From contig OY482859.1 of NCBI GenBank assembly GCA_960531495.1, positions 31,874,406-31,938,405 on the forward strand: 64,000 nt of DNA. The letters run 5' to 3'. The translations under genes were made by a program, and so were the position numbers. The stretch is from Zeus faber. Its lineage: Eukaryota; Chordata; Actinopteri; Zeiformes; Zeidae. Numbering within the stretch: the stretch's first letter is position 1; the number at the start of each line of letters is the position of its first letter. Below, piece after piece: positions 38,004 through 50,168 of the stretch. The notes beneath the pieces were generated by a model. The model saw only the letters and a list, made by a program, of their open reading frames with translations, did not search any database and was not told where the DNA came from.

Positions 38004-41000
38004 CGTTCAATCTTTCTTTCATTATTTCTTTCAATCTTTCTTTCTTTCAATCTTTCTTTCATTCTTTCTTTCAATATTTATTTTTTCAATCTTTCTTCCA
38101 ATCTTTCTTTCAATTGTTTAATCTTTCATTCTTTCTTTCATTCATTCATTCTTTCTTTCAATCGTTCTTTCATTCTTTCTTTCAATCTTTCAATCTTTCT
38201 TTAAATATTTCTTTCGATCTTAAATACTTTCAATCTTTTTTCAAACATTCAATCTTTCTTTCAATATTTCAATCTTTCAATCTTTCTTTCATTCTTTCTT
38301 TCAATCTTTCAATCTTTCTTTCATTAATTCTTTCAATCTTTCTTACTTTCAATCTTTCTTTGTTTAAATCTCTCTTTCAAACTTTCTTTCAAACTTTCAA
38401 TCATTATTTCAATCTTTCATTCTTTCCATCTTTCTTGCAATCTTTCTTTCAATTGTTTAATCTTTCAATGTTTCTTTCATTCTTTCTTTCAGTCTATCAA
38501 TCTTTTTTTCAATCTTTCTTTCATTCTTTCTTTCAATCTTTCTGTCCGTCATTCTTTCTTTCAGTCTTTCTTTCAATCATTCAATCATTCAATCTTTCTT
38601 TCTTTAAATCTTTCTTTCAATCTTTCTTTCAATCTTTCAATCTTTCTTTCATTCTTTCTTTCAATATTTCAATCTTTCAATCTTTCTTTCATTCTTTCTT
38701 TAAATCTTTCAATCTTTCTTTCAATCTTTCTTTCAAACTTTCAATCATTATTTCAATCTTTCATTCTTTCCATCTTTCTTGCAATCTTTCTTTCAATTGT
38801 TTAATCTTTCAATCTTTTTTTTCAATCTTTCTTTCATTCTTTCTTTCAATCTTTCTGTCCGTCATTCTTTCTTTCAGTCTTTCTTTCAATCATTCAATCT
38901 TTCAATCTTTCTTTCTTTCAATCTTTCTTTCAATCTTTCTTTCATTCTTTATTTCAATCTTTGTTTCATTCTTTCTTTCAATCTTTCTTTCAATCTTTCT
39001 TTCAATCTTTCTTTCTTTCTTTCAAACTTTCAATCTTTATTTCAATCTTTCTTTCAATCTTTCTTTCAATCTTCCAATCTTTCTTTCATTCTTTCTTTCA
39101 ATATTTCAATCTTTCAATATTTCTTTCATTCTTTCTTGCAATCTTTCAATCTTTCTTTCATTCTTTCTTTCAATCTTTCTTACTTTCAATCTTTCTTTCA
39201 AACTGCCTTTCATTTTTTCTTTCAGTCTTTCAATCTTTCTTTAAATCATTCTTTCAATCTTTCTTTCAAACTTTCAATCTTTATTTCAATCTTTCAATCT
39301 TTCAATCTTTCAATCTTTCTTTCATTCTTTCTTTCAATATTTCAATCTTTCAATCTTTCTTTCTTTCAATCTTTCTTTCAATCTTTCTTTCATTCTTTAT
39401 TTCAATCTTTGTTTCATTCTTTCTTTCAATCTTTCTTTCAATCTTTTTTCAATCTTTCTTTCTTTCTTTCAAACTTTCAATCTTTATTTCAATCTTTCTT
39501 TCAATCTTTCTTTCAAACTTTCAATCTTTCTTTCAAACTTTCAATCTTTATTTCAATCTTTCAATCTTTCAATCTTTCTTTCAATCTTTCAATCTTTCTT
39601 TCATTCTTTCTTTCAATATTTCAATCTTTCAATATTTCTTTCATTCTTTCTTGCAATCTTTCAATCTTTCTTTCAATCTGCCTTTCATTTTTTCTTTCAG
39701 TCTTTCAATCTTTCTTTAAATCTTTCTTTCAATCTTTCTTTCAAACTTTCAATTTTTATTTCAATCTTTCAATCTTTCAATCTTTCTTTCAATCTTTCTT
39801 TCATTCTTTCTTTCAATATTTCAATCTTTCAATCTTTCTTTCATCCTTTCTTTCAATCTTTCGTTCAATATTTCTTTCAATCTTTCTTACTTTCAATCTT
39901 TCTTTGTTTAAATCATTCTTTCAATCTTTCTTTCAATCTTTCTTTCAATCTTTCTTTCAATTTTTCTTTCATCCTTTCTTCCAATCTTTCGTTCAATATT
40001 TCTTTCAATCTTTCTTACTTTCAATCTTTTTGTTTAAATCTTTCTTTCAATCTTTCTTTCAAACTTTCAATCATTATTTCAATCTTTCATTCTTTCCATC
40101 TTTCTTGCAATCTTTCTTTCAATTGTTTAATCTTTCAATCTTTTTTTCAATCTTTCTTTCATTCTTTCTTTCAATCTTTCTGTCCGTCATTCTTTCTTTC
40201 AGTCTTTCTTTCAATATTTCTTTCTTTCTTTCAATCTTTCTTTCAATCTTTCTTTCAAACTTTCAATCTTTATTTCAATCTTTCAATCTTTCAATCTTTC
40301 TTTCAATCTTTCAATCTTTCTTTCATTCTTTCTTTCAATATTTCAATCTTTCAATCTTTCTTTCATTCATTCTTTAAATCTTTCAATCTTTCTTTCATTC
40401 TTTCTTTCAATCTATCTTACTTTCAATCTATCTTTCTTTCAATATTTCTTCCAATCGTTCAATCTTTCTTTCATTCTTTCTTTCAATCTTTCTTTTGTTA
40501 ATTCTTTCAATCTTTCTTTCAATATTTCTTTCAATCTTTCTTTCTTTAAATCTTTCTTTCAATCTTTCTTTCAAACTTTCAATCTTTATTTCAATCTTTC
40601 AATCTTTCAATCTTTCTTACATTCGTTCTTTCAATCTTTCTTTAATTATTTCTTTCATTCTTTCTTTCAGTCTTTCAATCTTTCTTTAAATCTTTCTTTC
40701 AATCTTTCTTTCAATCTTTCAATCTTTCTTTCATTCTTTCATTCTTTCTTTCAATCGTTCTTTCATTCTTTCTTTCAATTTTTCATTCTTTCTTTCAATC
40801 TTTCAATCTTTCAATCTTTCTTTCAATCTTTCTTTCTTTCAATCTTTCTTTCAATCTTTCTTTCATTCTTTCCTTCAGTCTTTCAATCTTTCTTTCAATC
40901 TTTCTTTTTTTCAATCTTTCTTTCAATCTTTCTTTCATTCTTTCTTTCAATCTTTCTTTCAATCTTTCAATCTTTCTTTCAATATTTCTTTCAATCTTTC

Positions 41001-41339
41001 TTACTTTCAATCTTTCTTTCCTTAAATCTTTCTTTCAATCTTTCTTTCAAACTTTCAATCATTATTTCAATCTTTCAATCTTTCAATCTTTCTTTCAATC
41101 TTTCAATCTTTCTCTCAATATTTCTTTCAATCTTTCTTTCTTTAAATCTTTCTTTCAAATTTTCTTTCAAACATTCAATATTTCTTTCAATCTTTCAATC
41201 TTTCTTTCATTCTTTCTTTCAGTCTTTCAACCTTTTTTTCAATCATTCTGTCAATCTTTCAATCTTTCTTTCATTCTTTCTTTCAATCTTTCAATCTTGC
41301 TTTCATTCTTTCTTACTTTCAATTTTTCTATCTTTCAAT

Positions 41340-41351
41340 ATTGGTTCCAAT
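41340..41351. other. ATTGGTTCCAAT dyad, copy 5
   Basis: In P-C. The downstream context again matches copies 1-3, with CCAACTTTC present. Confidence 0.6.
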
Positions 41352-43542
41352 CGTTCAATCTTTCTTTCATTATTTCTTTCAATCTTTCTTTCTTTCAATC
41401 TTTCTTTCCAACTTTCTTTCAATCTTTCTTTCATTCTTTCTTTCAATATTTCTTTTTTCAATCTTTCTTCCAATCTTTCTTTCAATTGTTTAATCTTTCA
41501 TTCTTTCTTTCATTCATTCATTCTTTCTTTCAATCGTTCTTTCATTCTTTCTTTCAATCTTTCAATCTTTCTTTAAATATTTCTTTCGATCTTTAATACT
41601 TTCAATCTTTTTTCAAACATTCAATCTTTCTTTCAATATTTCAATCTTTCAATCTTTCTTTGTTTAAATCTCTCTTTCAAACTTTCTTTCAAACTTTCAA
41701 TCATTATTTCAATCTTTCATTCTTTCCATCTTTCTTGCAATCTTTCTTTCAATTGTTTAATCTTTCAATGTTTCTTTCATTCTTTCTTTCAGTCTATCAA
41801 TCTTTTTTTCAATCTTTCTTTCATTCTTTCTTTCAATCTTTCTGTCCGTCATTCTTTCTTTCAGTCTTTCTTTCAATCATTCAATCATTCAATCTTTCTT
41901 TCTTTAAATCTTTCTTTCAATCTTTCTTTCAATCTTTCAATCTTTCTTTCATTCTTTCTTTCAATATTTCAATCTTTCAATCTTTCTTTCATTCTTTCTT
42001 TAAATCTTTCAATCTTTCTTTCAATCTTTCTTTCAACCTTTCAATCATTATTTCAATCTTTCATTCTTTCCATCTTTCTTGCAATCTTTCTTTCAATTGT
42101 TTAATCTTTCATTCTTTCTTTCAATCTTTCTGTCCGTCATTCTTTCTTTCAGTCTTTCTTTCAATCATTCAATCTTTCAATCTTTCTTTCTTTCAATCTT
42201 TCTTTCAATCTTTCTTTCATTCTTTCTTTCAATCTTTGTTTCATTATTTCTTTCAATCTTTCTTTCAATCTTTCTTTCAATCTTTCTTTCTTTCTTTCAA
42301 ACTTTCAATCTTTATTTCAATCTTTCTTTCAATCTTTCTTTCAATCTTTCAATCTTTCTTTCATTCTTTCTTTCAATATTTCAATCTTTCAATCTTTCTT
42401 TCATTCTTTCTTTCAATCTTTCTTACTTTCAATCTTTCTTTCAAACTGCCTTTCATTTTTTCTTTCAGTCTTTCAATCTTTCTTTAAATCTTTCTTTCAA
42501 ACTTTCAATCTTTATTTCAATCTTTCAATCTTTTTATCTTTCAATCTTTCAATCTTTCTTTCATTCTTTCTTTCAATATTTCAATCTTTCAATCTTTCTT
42601 TCAATCTTTCTTTCATCCTTTCTTTCAATCTTTCGTTCAATATTTCTTTCAATCTTTCTTACTTTCAATCTTTCTTTGTTTAAATCATTCTTTCAATCTT
42701 TCTTTCAATCTTTCTTTCAATCTTTCAATCTTTCTTTCATTCTTTCTTTCAATATTTCAATCCTTCAATATTTCTTTCATTCTTTCTTGCAATCTTTCAA
42801 TCTTTCTTTGATTCTTTCTTTCAATTTTTCTTACTTTCAATCTTTCTTTCAATCTGCCTTTCATTCTTTCTTTCAGTCTTTCAATATTTCTTTCATTATT
42901 TCTTTCAATCTTTCTTTTGTTATTTCTTTCAATCTTTATTTCTTTCAATCTTACTTTCCATCTTTCTTGCAATCTTTCTTTCAATTGTTTAATCTTTCAA
43001 TGTTTCTTTCATTCTTTCTTTCAGTCTTTCAATCTTTTTTTCAATATTTCTTTCATTCTTTCTTTCAATCTTTCTGTCCGTCATTCTTTCTTTCAGTCTT
43101 TCTTTCAATCATTCAATCTTTCAATCTTTCTTTCTTTAAATCTTTCTTTCAATCTTTCTTTCAAACTTTCAATCTTTATTTCAATCTTTCAATCTTTCTT
43201 TCAATCTTTCTTTCAATCTTTCTTTCATTCTTTCTTTCAATATTTCAATCTTTCAATATTTCTTTCATTCTTTCTTGTAATCTTTCAATCTTTCTTTCAT
43301 TCTTTCTTACTTTCAATCTTTCTTTCAATCTGCCTTTCATTCTTTCTTTCAGTCTTTCAATCTTTCTATAAATCTTTCTTTCAATCTTTCTTTCAAACTT
43401 TCAATCTTTCTTTCATTCTTTCTTTCAATCTTTCTTTCATTCTTTCTTTCAATCTTTCTTTCAATCTTTCTTTCAATCTTTCAATCTTTCTTTCATTCTT
43501 TCTTTCAATATTTCAATCTTTCAATATTTCTTTCATTCTTTC

Positions 43543-46500
43543 TTGCAATCTTTCAATCTTTCTTTCATTCTTTCTTTCAATCTTTCTTACTTTCAATCTT
43601 TCTTTCAATCTGCCTTTCATTCTTTCTTTCAGTCTTTCAATCTTTCTTTAAATCTTTCTTTCAATCTTTCTTTCAAACTTTCAATCTTTCTTTCATTCTT
43701 TCTTTCAATCTTTCTTTCATTCTTTCTTTCAATCTTTCTGTTTGTCAATCTTTCTTTCAGTCTTTCTTTCTTTCAGTCATTCAATCTTTCAATCTTTCCT
43801 TCAATATTTTTTTCTTTCAATCTTTCTTTCATTCTTTCTTTCAATCTTTCAATCTTTCAATCTTTCTTTCATTCCATCTTTCAATCTTTCAATCTTTCTT
43901 TCAATATTTTTTTCAGTCTTTAATACTTTCAATCTTTTTTTCTTTAATCTTTCTTTCAATCTTTCACTCATTCTTTCCTTCAGTCTTTCAATCTTTCTTT
44001 CAAACTTTCAATCTTACTTTCAATCTTTCTTTCAATCGTTCTTATATTCTTTCTTTCAATCTTTCATTCTTTCTTTCAATCTTTCAATCATTCTTTCTTT
44101 CATTCTTTCTTTCAGTCTTTCAACCTTTCTTAAAATCTTTCTTTCAATCTTTCTTTCAAGCTTTCTTTCATTCATTCTTTCAGTCTTTCAAACATTCAAT
44201 TTTTCCTTCATTCCTTCTTTCAATCTTTATTACTTTCAATCTTTCTTTCAATCTTTCAATCTTTCTTTCATTCTTTCATTCTTTCTTTCAATCGTTCTTT
44301 CAATCTTTCCTTCGATCTTTCAATCTTTCTTTCATACTTTCATTCTTTCTTCCAATCTTTCTTTCAATCTTTCAATCTTTCTTTCATTCTTTCATTCTTT
44401 CTTTCAACCTTTCAATCTTTCTTTCATTCTTTTTTTTAGTCTTTCAATCTTTCTTTAAATCTTTCTTTCAATCTTTCTTTACAACTTTCAATCTTTCAAT
44501 CTTTCTTTCATTCTATCTTTCAACCTTTCTTTCAATCTTTCTTTAATTCTTTAATTCAGTCTTAAAATCTTTCTTTCAATCTTTCTTTCTTTAAATATTT
44601 TGATCTCTCAAACATTCTTTCTTTTTATCAGTCTTTTTTTGTTTCTTTCATTCATTCTTTCAATTTTTCTTACTTTCAATCTTTCTTTTTTTCAATATTT
44701 CTTTCAATCTTTTAATCTTTCATTCATTCTTTCATTCTTTCTTTCAATCTTTCATTCTTTCTTTCAATCTTTCAATCTTTCAATCTCTCTTTTAATCTTT
44801 CTTTCATTTTTTCTTTCAGTCTTTCAATCTTTCTTTCAATCTTTCTTTCAATCTTTCTTTCAAACTTTCATTCTTTCTTTTAATCTTTCTTTCAATCTTT
44901 CTTTCAATCTTTCTTTCTTTTTTCAATCTTTCTTTCAATCTTTTTTTTCATTCTTACTTTTAGTCTTTCAATCTTTCTTTAAATCTTTTTTTCTTTAAAT
45001 CTTTCTTTCTTCAATCTTTCTTTCAATTTTTCTTTCAATCTTTCAATCATTCAATCTTTCTTTAATTCTTTCTTTCAATCTTTCAATCTTTCAATTTTTC
45101 TTTCCATCTTTCTTACTTTCATTCTCTCTTTCTTTCAATATTTCTTTCAATCTTTCAATCTTTCTTTCATTCTTTCATTCTTTCTTTAAATCTTTCTTTC
45201 AAACTTTCAATCTTTATTTCAATCTTTCAATATTTCAATCTTTCAATCTTTCTTTCATTCTTTCTTTCAATATTTCAATCTTTCAATCTTTCTTTCAATC
45301 TTTCTTTCATCCTTTCTTTCAATCTTTCGTTCAATATTTCTTTCAATCTTTCTTACTTTCAATCTTTCTTTGTTTAAATCATTCTTTCAATCTTTCTTTC
45401 AATCTTTCTTTCAATCTTTCTTTCAATCTTTCTTTCAATCTTTCAATCTTTCTTTGTTTAAATCATTCTTTCAATCTTTCTTTCAATCTTTCTTTCAATC
45501 TTTCTTTCAATTTTTCTTTCATCCTTTCTTCCAATCTTTCGTTCAATATTTCTTTCAATCTTTCTTACTTTCAATCTTTTTGTTTAAATCTTTCTTTCAA
45601 TCTTTCTTTCAAACTTTCAATCATTATTTCAATCTTTCATTCTTTCCATCTTTCTTGCAATCTTTCTTTCAATTGTTTAATCTTTCAATCTTTTTTTCAA
45701 TCTTTCTTTCATTCTTTCTTTCAATCTTTCTGTCCGTCATTCTTTCTTTCAGTCTTTCTTTCAATCATTCAATCATTCAATCTTTCTTTCTTTCAATCTT
45801 TCTTTCAATCTTTCTTTCAATATTTCTTTCTTTCTTTCAATCTTTCTTTCAATCTTTCTTTCAAACTTTCAATCTTTATTTCAATCTTTCAATCTTTCAA
45901 TCTTTCTTTCAATCTTTCAATCTTTCTTTCATTCTTTCTTTCAATATTTCAATCTTTCAATCTTTCTTTCATTCATTCTTTAAATCTTTCAATCTTTCTT
46001 TCATTCTTTCTTTCAATCTATCTTACTTTCAATCTATCTTTCTTTCAATATTTCTTCCAATCGTTCAATCTTTCTTTCATTCTTTCTTTCAATCTTTCTT
46101 TTGTTAATTCTTTCAATCTTTCTTTCAATATTTCTTTCAATCTTTCTTTCTTTAAATCTTTCTTTCAATCTTTCTTTCAAACTTTCAATCTTTATTTCAA
46201 TCTTTCAATCTTTCAATCTTTCTTACATTCGTTCTTTCAATCTGTCTTTAATTATTTCTTTCATTCTTTCTTTCAGTCTTTCAATCTTTCTTTAAATCTT
46301 TCTTTCAATCTTTCTTTCAATCTTTCAATCTTTCTTTCATTCTTTCATTCTTTCTTTCAATCGTTCTTTCATTCTTTCTTTCAATTTTTCATTCTTTCTT
46401 TCAATCTTTCAATCTTTCAATCTTTCTTTCAATCTTTCTTTCTTTCAATCTTTCTTTCAATCTTTCTTTCATTCTTTCCTTCAGTCTTTCAATCTTTCTT

Positions 46501-47378
46501 TCAATCTTTCTTTTTTTCAATCTTTCTTTCAATCTTTCTTTCATTCTTTCTTTCAATCTTTCTTTCAATCTTTCAATATTTCTTTCATTCTTTCTTGCAA
46601 TCTTTCAATCTTTCTTTGATTCTTTCTTTCAATTTTTCTTACTTTCAATCTTTCTTTCAATCTGCCTTTCATTCTTTCTTTCAGTCTTTCAATATTTCTT
46701 TCATTATTTCTTTCAATCTTTCTTTTGTTATTTCTTTCAATCTTTATTTCTTTCAATCTTACTTTCCATCTTTCTTGCAATCTTTCTTTCAATTGTTTAA
46801 TCTTTCAATGTTTCTTTCATTCTTTCTTTCAGTCTTTCAATCTTTTTTTCAATATTTCTTTCATTCTTTCTTTCAATCTTTCTGTCCGTCATTCTTTCTT
46901 TCAGTCTTTCTTTCAATCATTCAATCATTCAATCTTTCAATCTTTCTTTCTTTAAATCTTTCTTTCAATCTTTCTTTCAAACTTTCAATCTTTATTTCAA
47001 TCTTTCAATCTTTCTTTCAATCTTTCTTTCAATCTTTCAATCTTTCTTTCATTCTTTCTTTCAATATTTCAATCTTTCAATATTTCTTTCATTCTTTCTT
47101 GTAATCTTTCAATCTTTCTTTCATTCTTTCTTTCAATCTTTCTTACTTTCAATCTTTCTTTCAATCTGCCTTTCATTCTTTCTTTCAGTCTTTCAATCTT
47201 TCTATAAATCTTTCTTTCAATCTTTCTTTCAAACTTTCAATCTTTCTTTCATTCTTTCTTTCAATCTTTCTTTCATTCTTTCTTTCAATCTTTCTTTCAA
47301 TCTTTCTTTCAATCTTTCAATCTTTCTTTCATTCTTTCTTTCAATATTTCAATCTTTCAATATTTCTTTCATTCTTTC
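43543..47378 (+). repeat. Composite Q+P unit 1 (3836 bp)
   Basis: Begins at TTGCAATC, the anchor used for all six units. The order is a short P tail with CTGCC and GTTTGTC, then Q blocks (AGTCTTTAATAC near 43917, CAAGCTTTC near 44158), a core at offset 1057, CATTCTCTC, and a long P section with GTTTAAATC near 45370 and 45450. It is the longest unit, with about 1 kb more P sequence (45.5-46.5 kb) than units 2-4. Confidence 0.8.
44600..44998 (+). repeat. Conserved Q core, copy 8
   Basis: Carries the variant CTTTTAATC in place of CTTTCAATC near 44878. This base is shared with copies 9-11 but not with copies 1-7 or 12, so it marks a local sub-family. Confidence 0.85.
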
Positions 47379-50168
47379 TTGCAATCTTTCAATCTTTCTT
47401 TCATTCTTTCTTTCAATCTTTCTTACTTTCAATCTTTCTTTCAATCTGCCTTTCATTCTTTCTTTCAGTCTTTCAATCTTTCTTTAAATCTTTCTTTCAA
47501 TCTTTCTTTCAAACTTTCAATCTTTCTTTCATTCTTTCTTTCAATCTTTCTTTCATTCTTTCTTTCAATCTTTCTGTCTGTCAATCTTTCTTTCAGTCTT
47601 TCTTTCTTTCAGTCATTCAATCTTTCAATCTTTCCTTCAATATTTTTATCTTTCAATCTTTCTTTCATTCTTTCTTTCAATCTTTCAATCTTTCAATCTT
47701 TCTTTCATTCTATCTTTCAATCTTTCAATCTTTCTTTCAATATTTTTTTCAGTCTTTAATACTTTCAATCTTTTTTTCTTTAATCTTTCTTTCAATCTTT
47801 CACTCATTCTTTCCTTCAGTCTTTCAATCTTTCTTTCAAACTTTCAATCTTACTTTCAATCTTTCTTTCAATCGTTCTTATATTCTTTCTTTCAATCTTT
47901 CATTCTTTCTTTCAATCTTTCAATCATTCTTTCTTTCATTCTTTCTTTCAGTCTTTCAACCTTTCTTAAAATCTTTCTTTCAATCTTTCTTTCAAGCTTT
48001 CTTTCATTCATTCTTTCAGTCTTTCAAACATTCAATTTTTCCTTCATTCCTTCTTTCAATCTTTATTACTTTCAATCTTTCTTTCAATCTTTCAATCTTT
48101 CTTTCATTCTTTCATTCTTTCTTTCAATCGTTCTTTCAATCTTTCCTTCGATCTTTCAATCTTTCTTTCATACTTTCATTCTTTCTTCCAATCTTTCTTT
48201 CAATCTTTCAATCTTTCTTTCATTCTTTCATTCTTTCTTTCAACCTTTCAATCTTTCTTTCATTCTTTTTTTTAGTCTTTCAATCTTTCTTTAAATCTTT
48301 CTTTCAATCTTTCTTTACAACTTTCAATCTTTCAATCTTTCTTTCATTCTATCTTTCAACCTTTCTTTCAATCTTTCTTTAATTCTTTAATTCAGTCTTA
48401 AAATCTTTCTTTCAATCTTTCTTTCTTTAAATATTTTGATCTCTCAAACATTCTTTCTTTTTATCAGTCTTTTTTTGTTTCTTTCATTCATTCTTTCAAT
48501 TTTTCTTACTTTCAATCTTTCTTTTTTTCAATTTTTCTTTCAATCTTTTAATCTTTCATTCATTCTTTCATTCTTTCTTTCAATCTTTCATTCTTTCTTT
48601 CAATCTTTCAATCTTTCAATCTCTCTTTTAATCTTTCTTTCATTTTTTCTTTCAGTCTTTCAATCTTTCTTTCAATCTTTCTTTCAAACTTTCATTCTTT
48701 CTTTTAATCTTTCTTTCAATCTTTCTTTCAATCTTTCTTTCTTTTTTCAATCTTTCTTTCAATCTTTTTTTTCATTCTTACTTTTAGTCTTTCAATCTTT
48801 CTTTAAATCTTTTTTTCTTTAAATCTTTCTTTCTTCAATCTTTCTTTCAATTTTTCTTTCAATCTTTCAATCATTCAATCTTTCTTTAATTCTTTCTTTC
48901 AATCTTTCAATCTTTCAATTTTTCTTTCCATCTTTCTTACTTTCATTCTCTCTTTCTTTCAATATTTCTTTCAATCTTTCAATCTTTCTTTCATTCTTTC
49001 ATTCTTTCTTTAAATCTTTCTTTCAATCTTTCTTTCAAACTTTCAATCTTTATTTCAATCTTTCAATCTTTCAATCTTTCAATCTTTCTTTCATTCTTTC
49101 TTTCAATATTTCAATCTTTCAATCTTTCTTTCAATCTTTCTTTCATCCTTTCTTTCAATCTTTCGTTCAATATTTCTTTCAATCTTTCTTACTTTCAATC
49201 TTTCTTTGTTTAAATCATTCTTTCAATCTTTCTTTCAATCTTTCTTTCAATCTTTCTTTCAATCTTTCTTTCAATCTTTCAATCTTTCTTTCATTCTTTC
49301 TTTCAATATTTCAATCTTTCAATATTTCTTTCATTCTTTCTTGCAATCTTTCAATCTTTCTTTGATTCTTTCTTTCAATTTTTCTTACTTTCAATCTTTC
49401 TTTCAATCTGCCTTTCATTCTTTCTTTCAGTCTTTCAATATTTCTTTCATTATTTCTTTCAATCTTTCTTTTGTTATTTCTTTCAATCTTTATTTCTTTC
49501 AATCTTACTTTCCATCTTTCTTGCAATCTTTCTTTCAATTGTTTAATCTTTCAATGTTTCTTTCATTATTTCTTTCAGTCTTTCAATCTTTTTTTCAATC
49601 TGTCTTTCATTCTTTCTTTCAATCTTTCTGTCCGTCATTCTTTCTTTCAGTCTTTCTTTCAATCATTCAATCTTTCAATCTTTCCTTCTTTCAATCTTTC
49701 TTTCAATCTTTCTTTCATTCTTTATTTCAATCTTTGTTTCATTCTTTCTTTAAATCTTTCTTTAAATCTTTCTTTCAATCTTTCTTTCAAACTTTCAATC
49801 TTTATTTCAATCTTTCAATCTTTCTTTCAATCTTTCTTTCATTCTTTCTTTCAATATTTCAATCTTTCAATATTTCTTTCATTCTTTCTTGCAATCTTTC
49901 AATCTTTCTTTCATTCTTTCTTTCAATCTTTCTTACTTTCAATCTTTCTTTCAATCTGCCTTTCATTCTTTCTTTCAGTCTTTCAATCTTTCTATAAATC
50001 TTTCTTTCAATCTTTCTTTCAAACTTTCAATCTTTCTTTCATTCTTTCTTTCAATCTTTCTTTCATTCTTTCTTTCAATCTTTCTTTCAATCTTTCTTTC
50101 AATCTTTCAATCTTTCTTTCATTCTTTCTTTCAATATTTCAATCTTTCAATATTTCTTTCATTCTTTC
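47379..50168 (+). repeat. Composite Q+P unit 2 (2790 bp)
   Basis: Same order as unit 1 with the core again at offset 1057. It has CTGTCTGTC near 47575 (unit 1 has CTGTTTGTC) and a shorter P section. The step to unit 3 is exactly 2790 bp, measured both at the TTGCAATC anchor and at the core. Confidence 0.8.
48436..48822 (+). repeat. Conserved Q core, copy 9 (12 bp shorter)
   Basis: Lacks one 12-bp word in the middle (387 bp in place of 399). It carries CTTTTAATC and also CAATTTTTC in place of CAATATTTC near 48530. The second variant is shared with copy 11 but not with copy 10 between them. Confidence 0.85.

Larger units (their letters stand above)
36134..43542 (+). repeat. Satellite domain P-C
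   Basis: Longest P-type stretch. It starts at an abrupt Q-to-P junction at 36126-36137, where CGTTCTTTTATTC switches to CTTGCAATC. P markers recur every few hundred bases (GTTTAAATC near 36402, 36532, 38362, 39907, 41662, 42679; CTGTCCGTC near 36952, 38541, 40181, 41840, 43076). Internal copies lie about 3.3 kb apart (37949 and 41297; 38360 and 41660). No Q core and no gene are present. Confidence 0.85.

Noticed and set aside
49311..49538. Minus-strand frame of Lys/Glu/Arg-rich sequence (MKERLQERW...) repeated at 42757, 46565, 52121, 54943 and 56823
   Set aside because: It starts at a true ATG and would form a charged helix, but it is the reverse complement of CTTTCTTTCAAT read in the LKER and IERK frames. 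It recurs only because the P block recurs, and no promoter or conserved non-repeat residue supports it.
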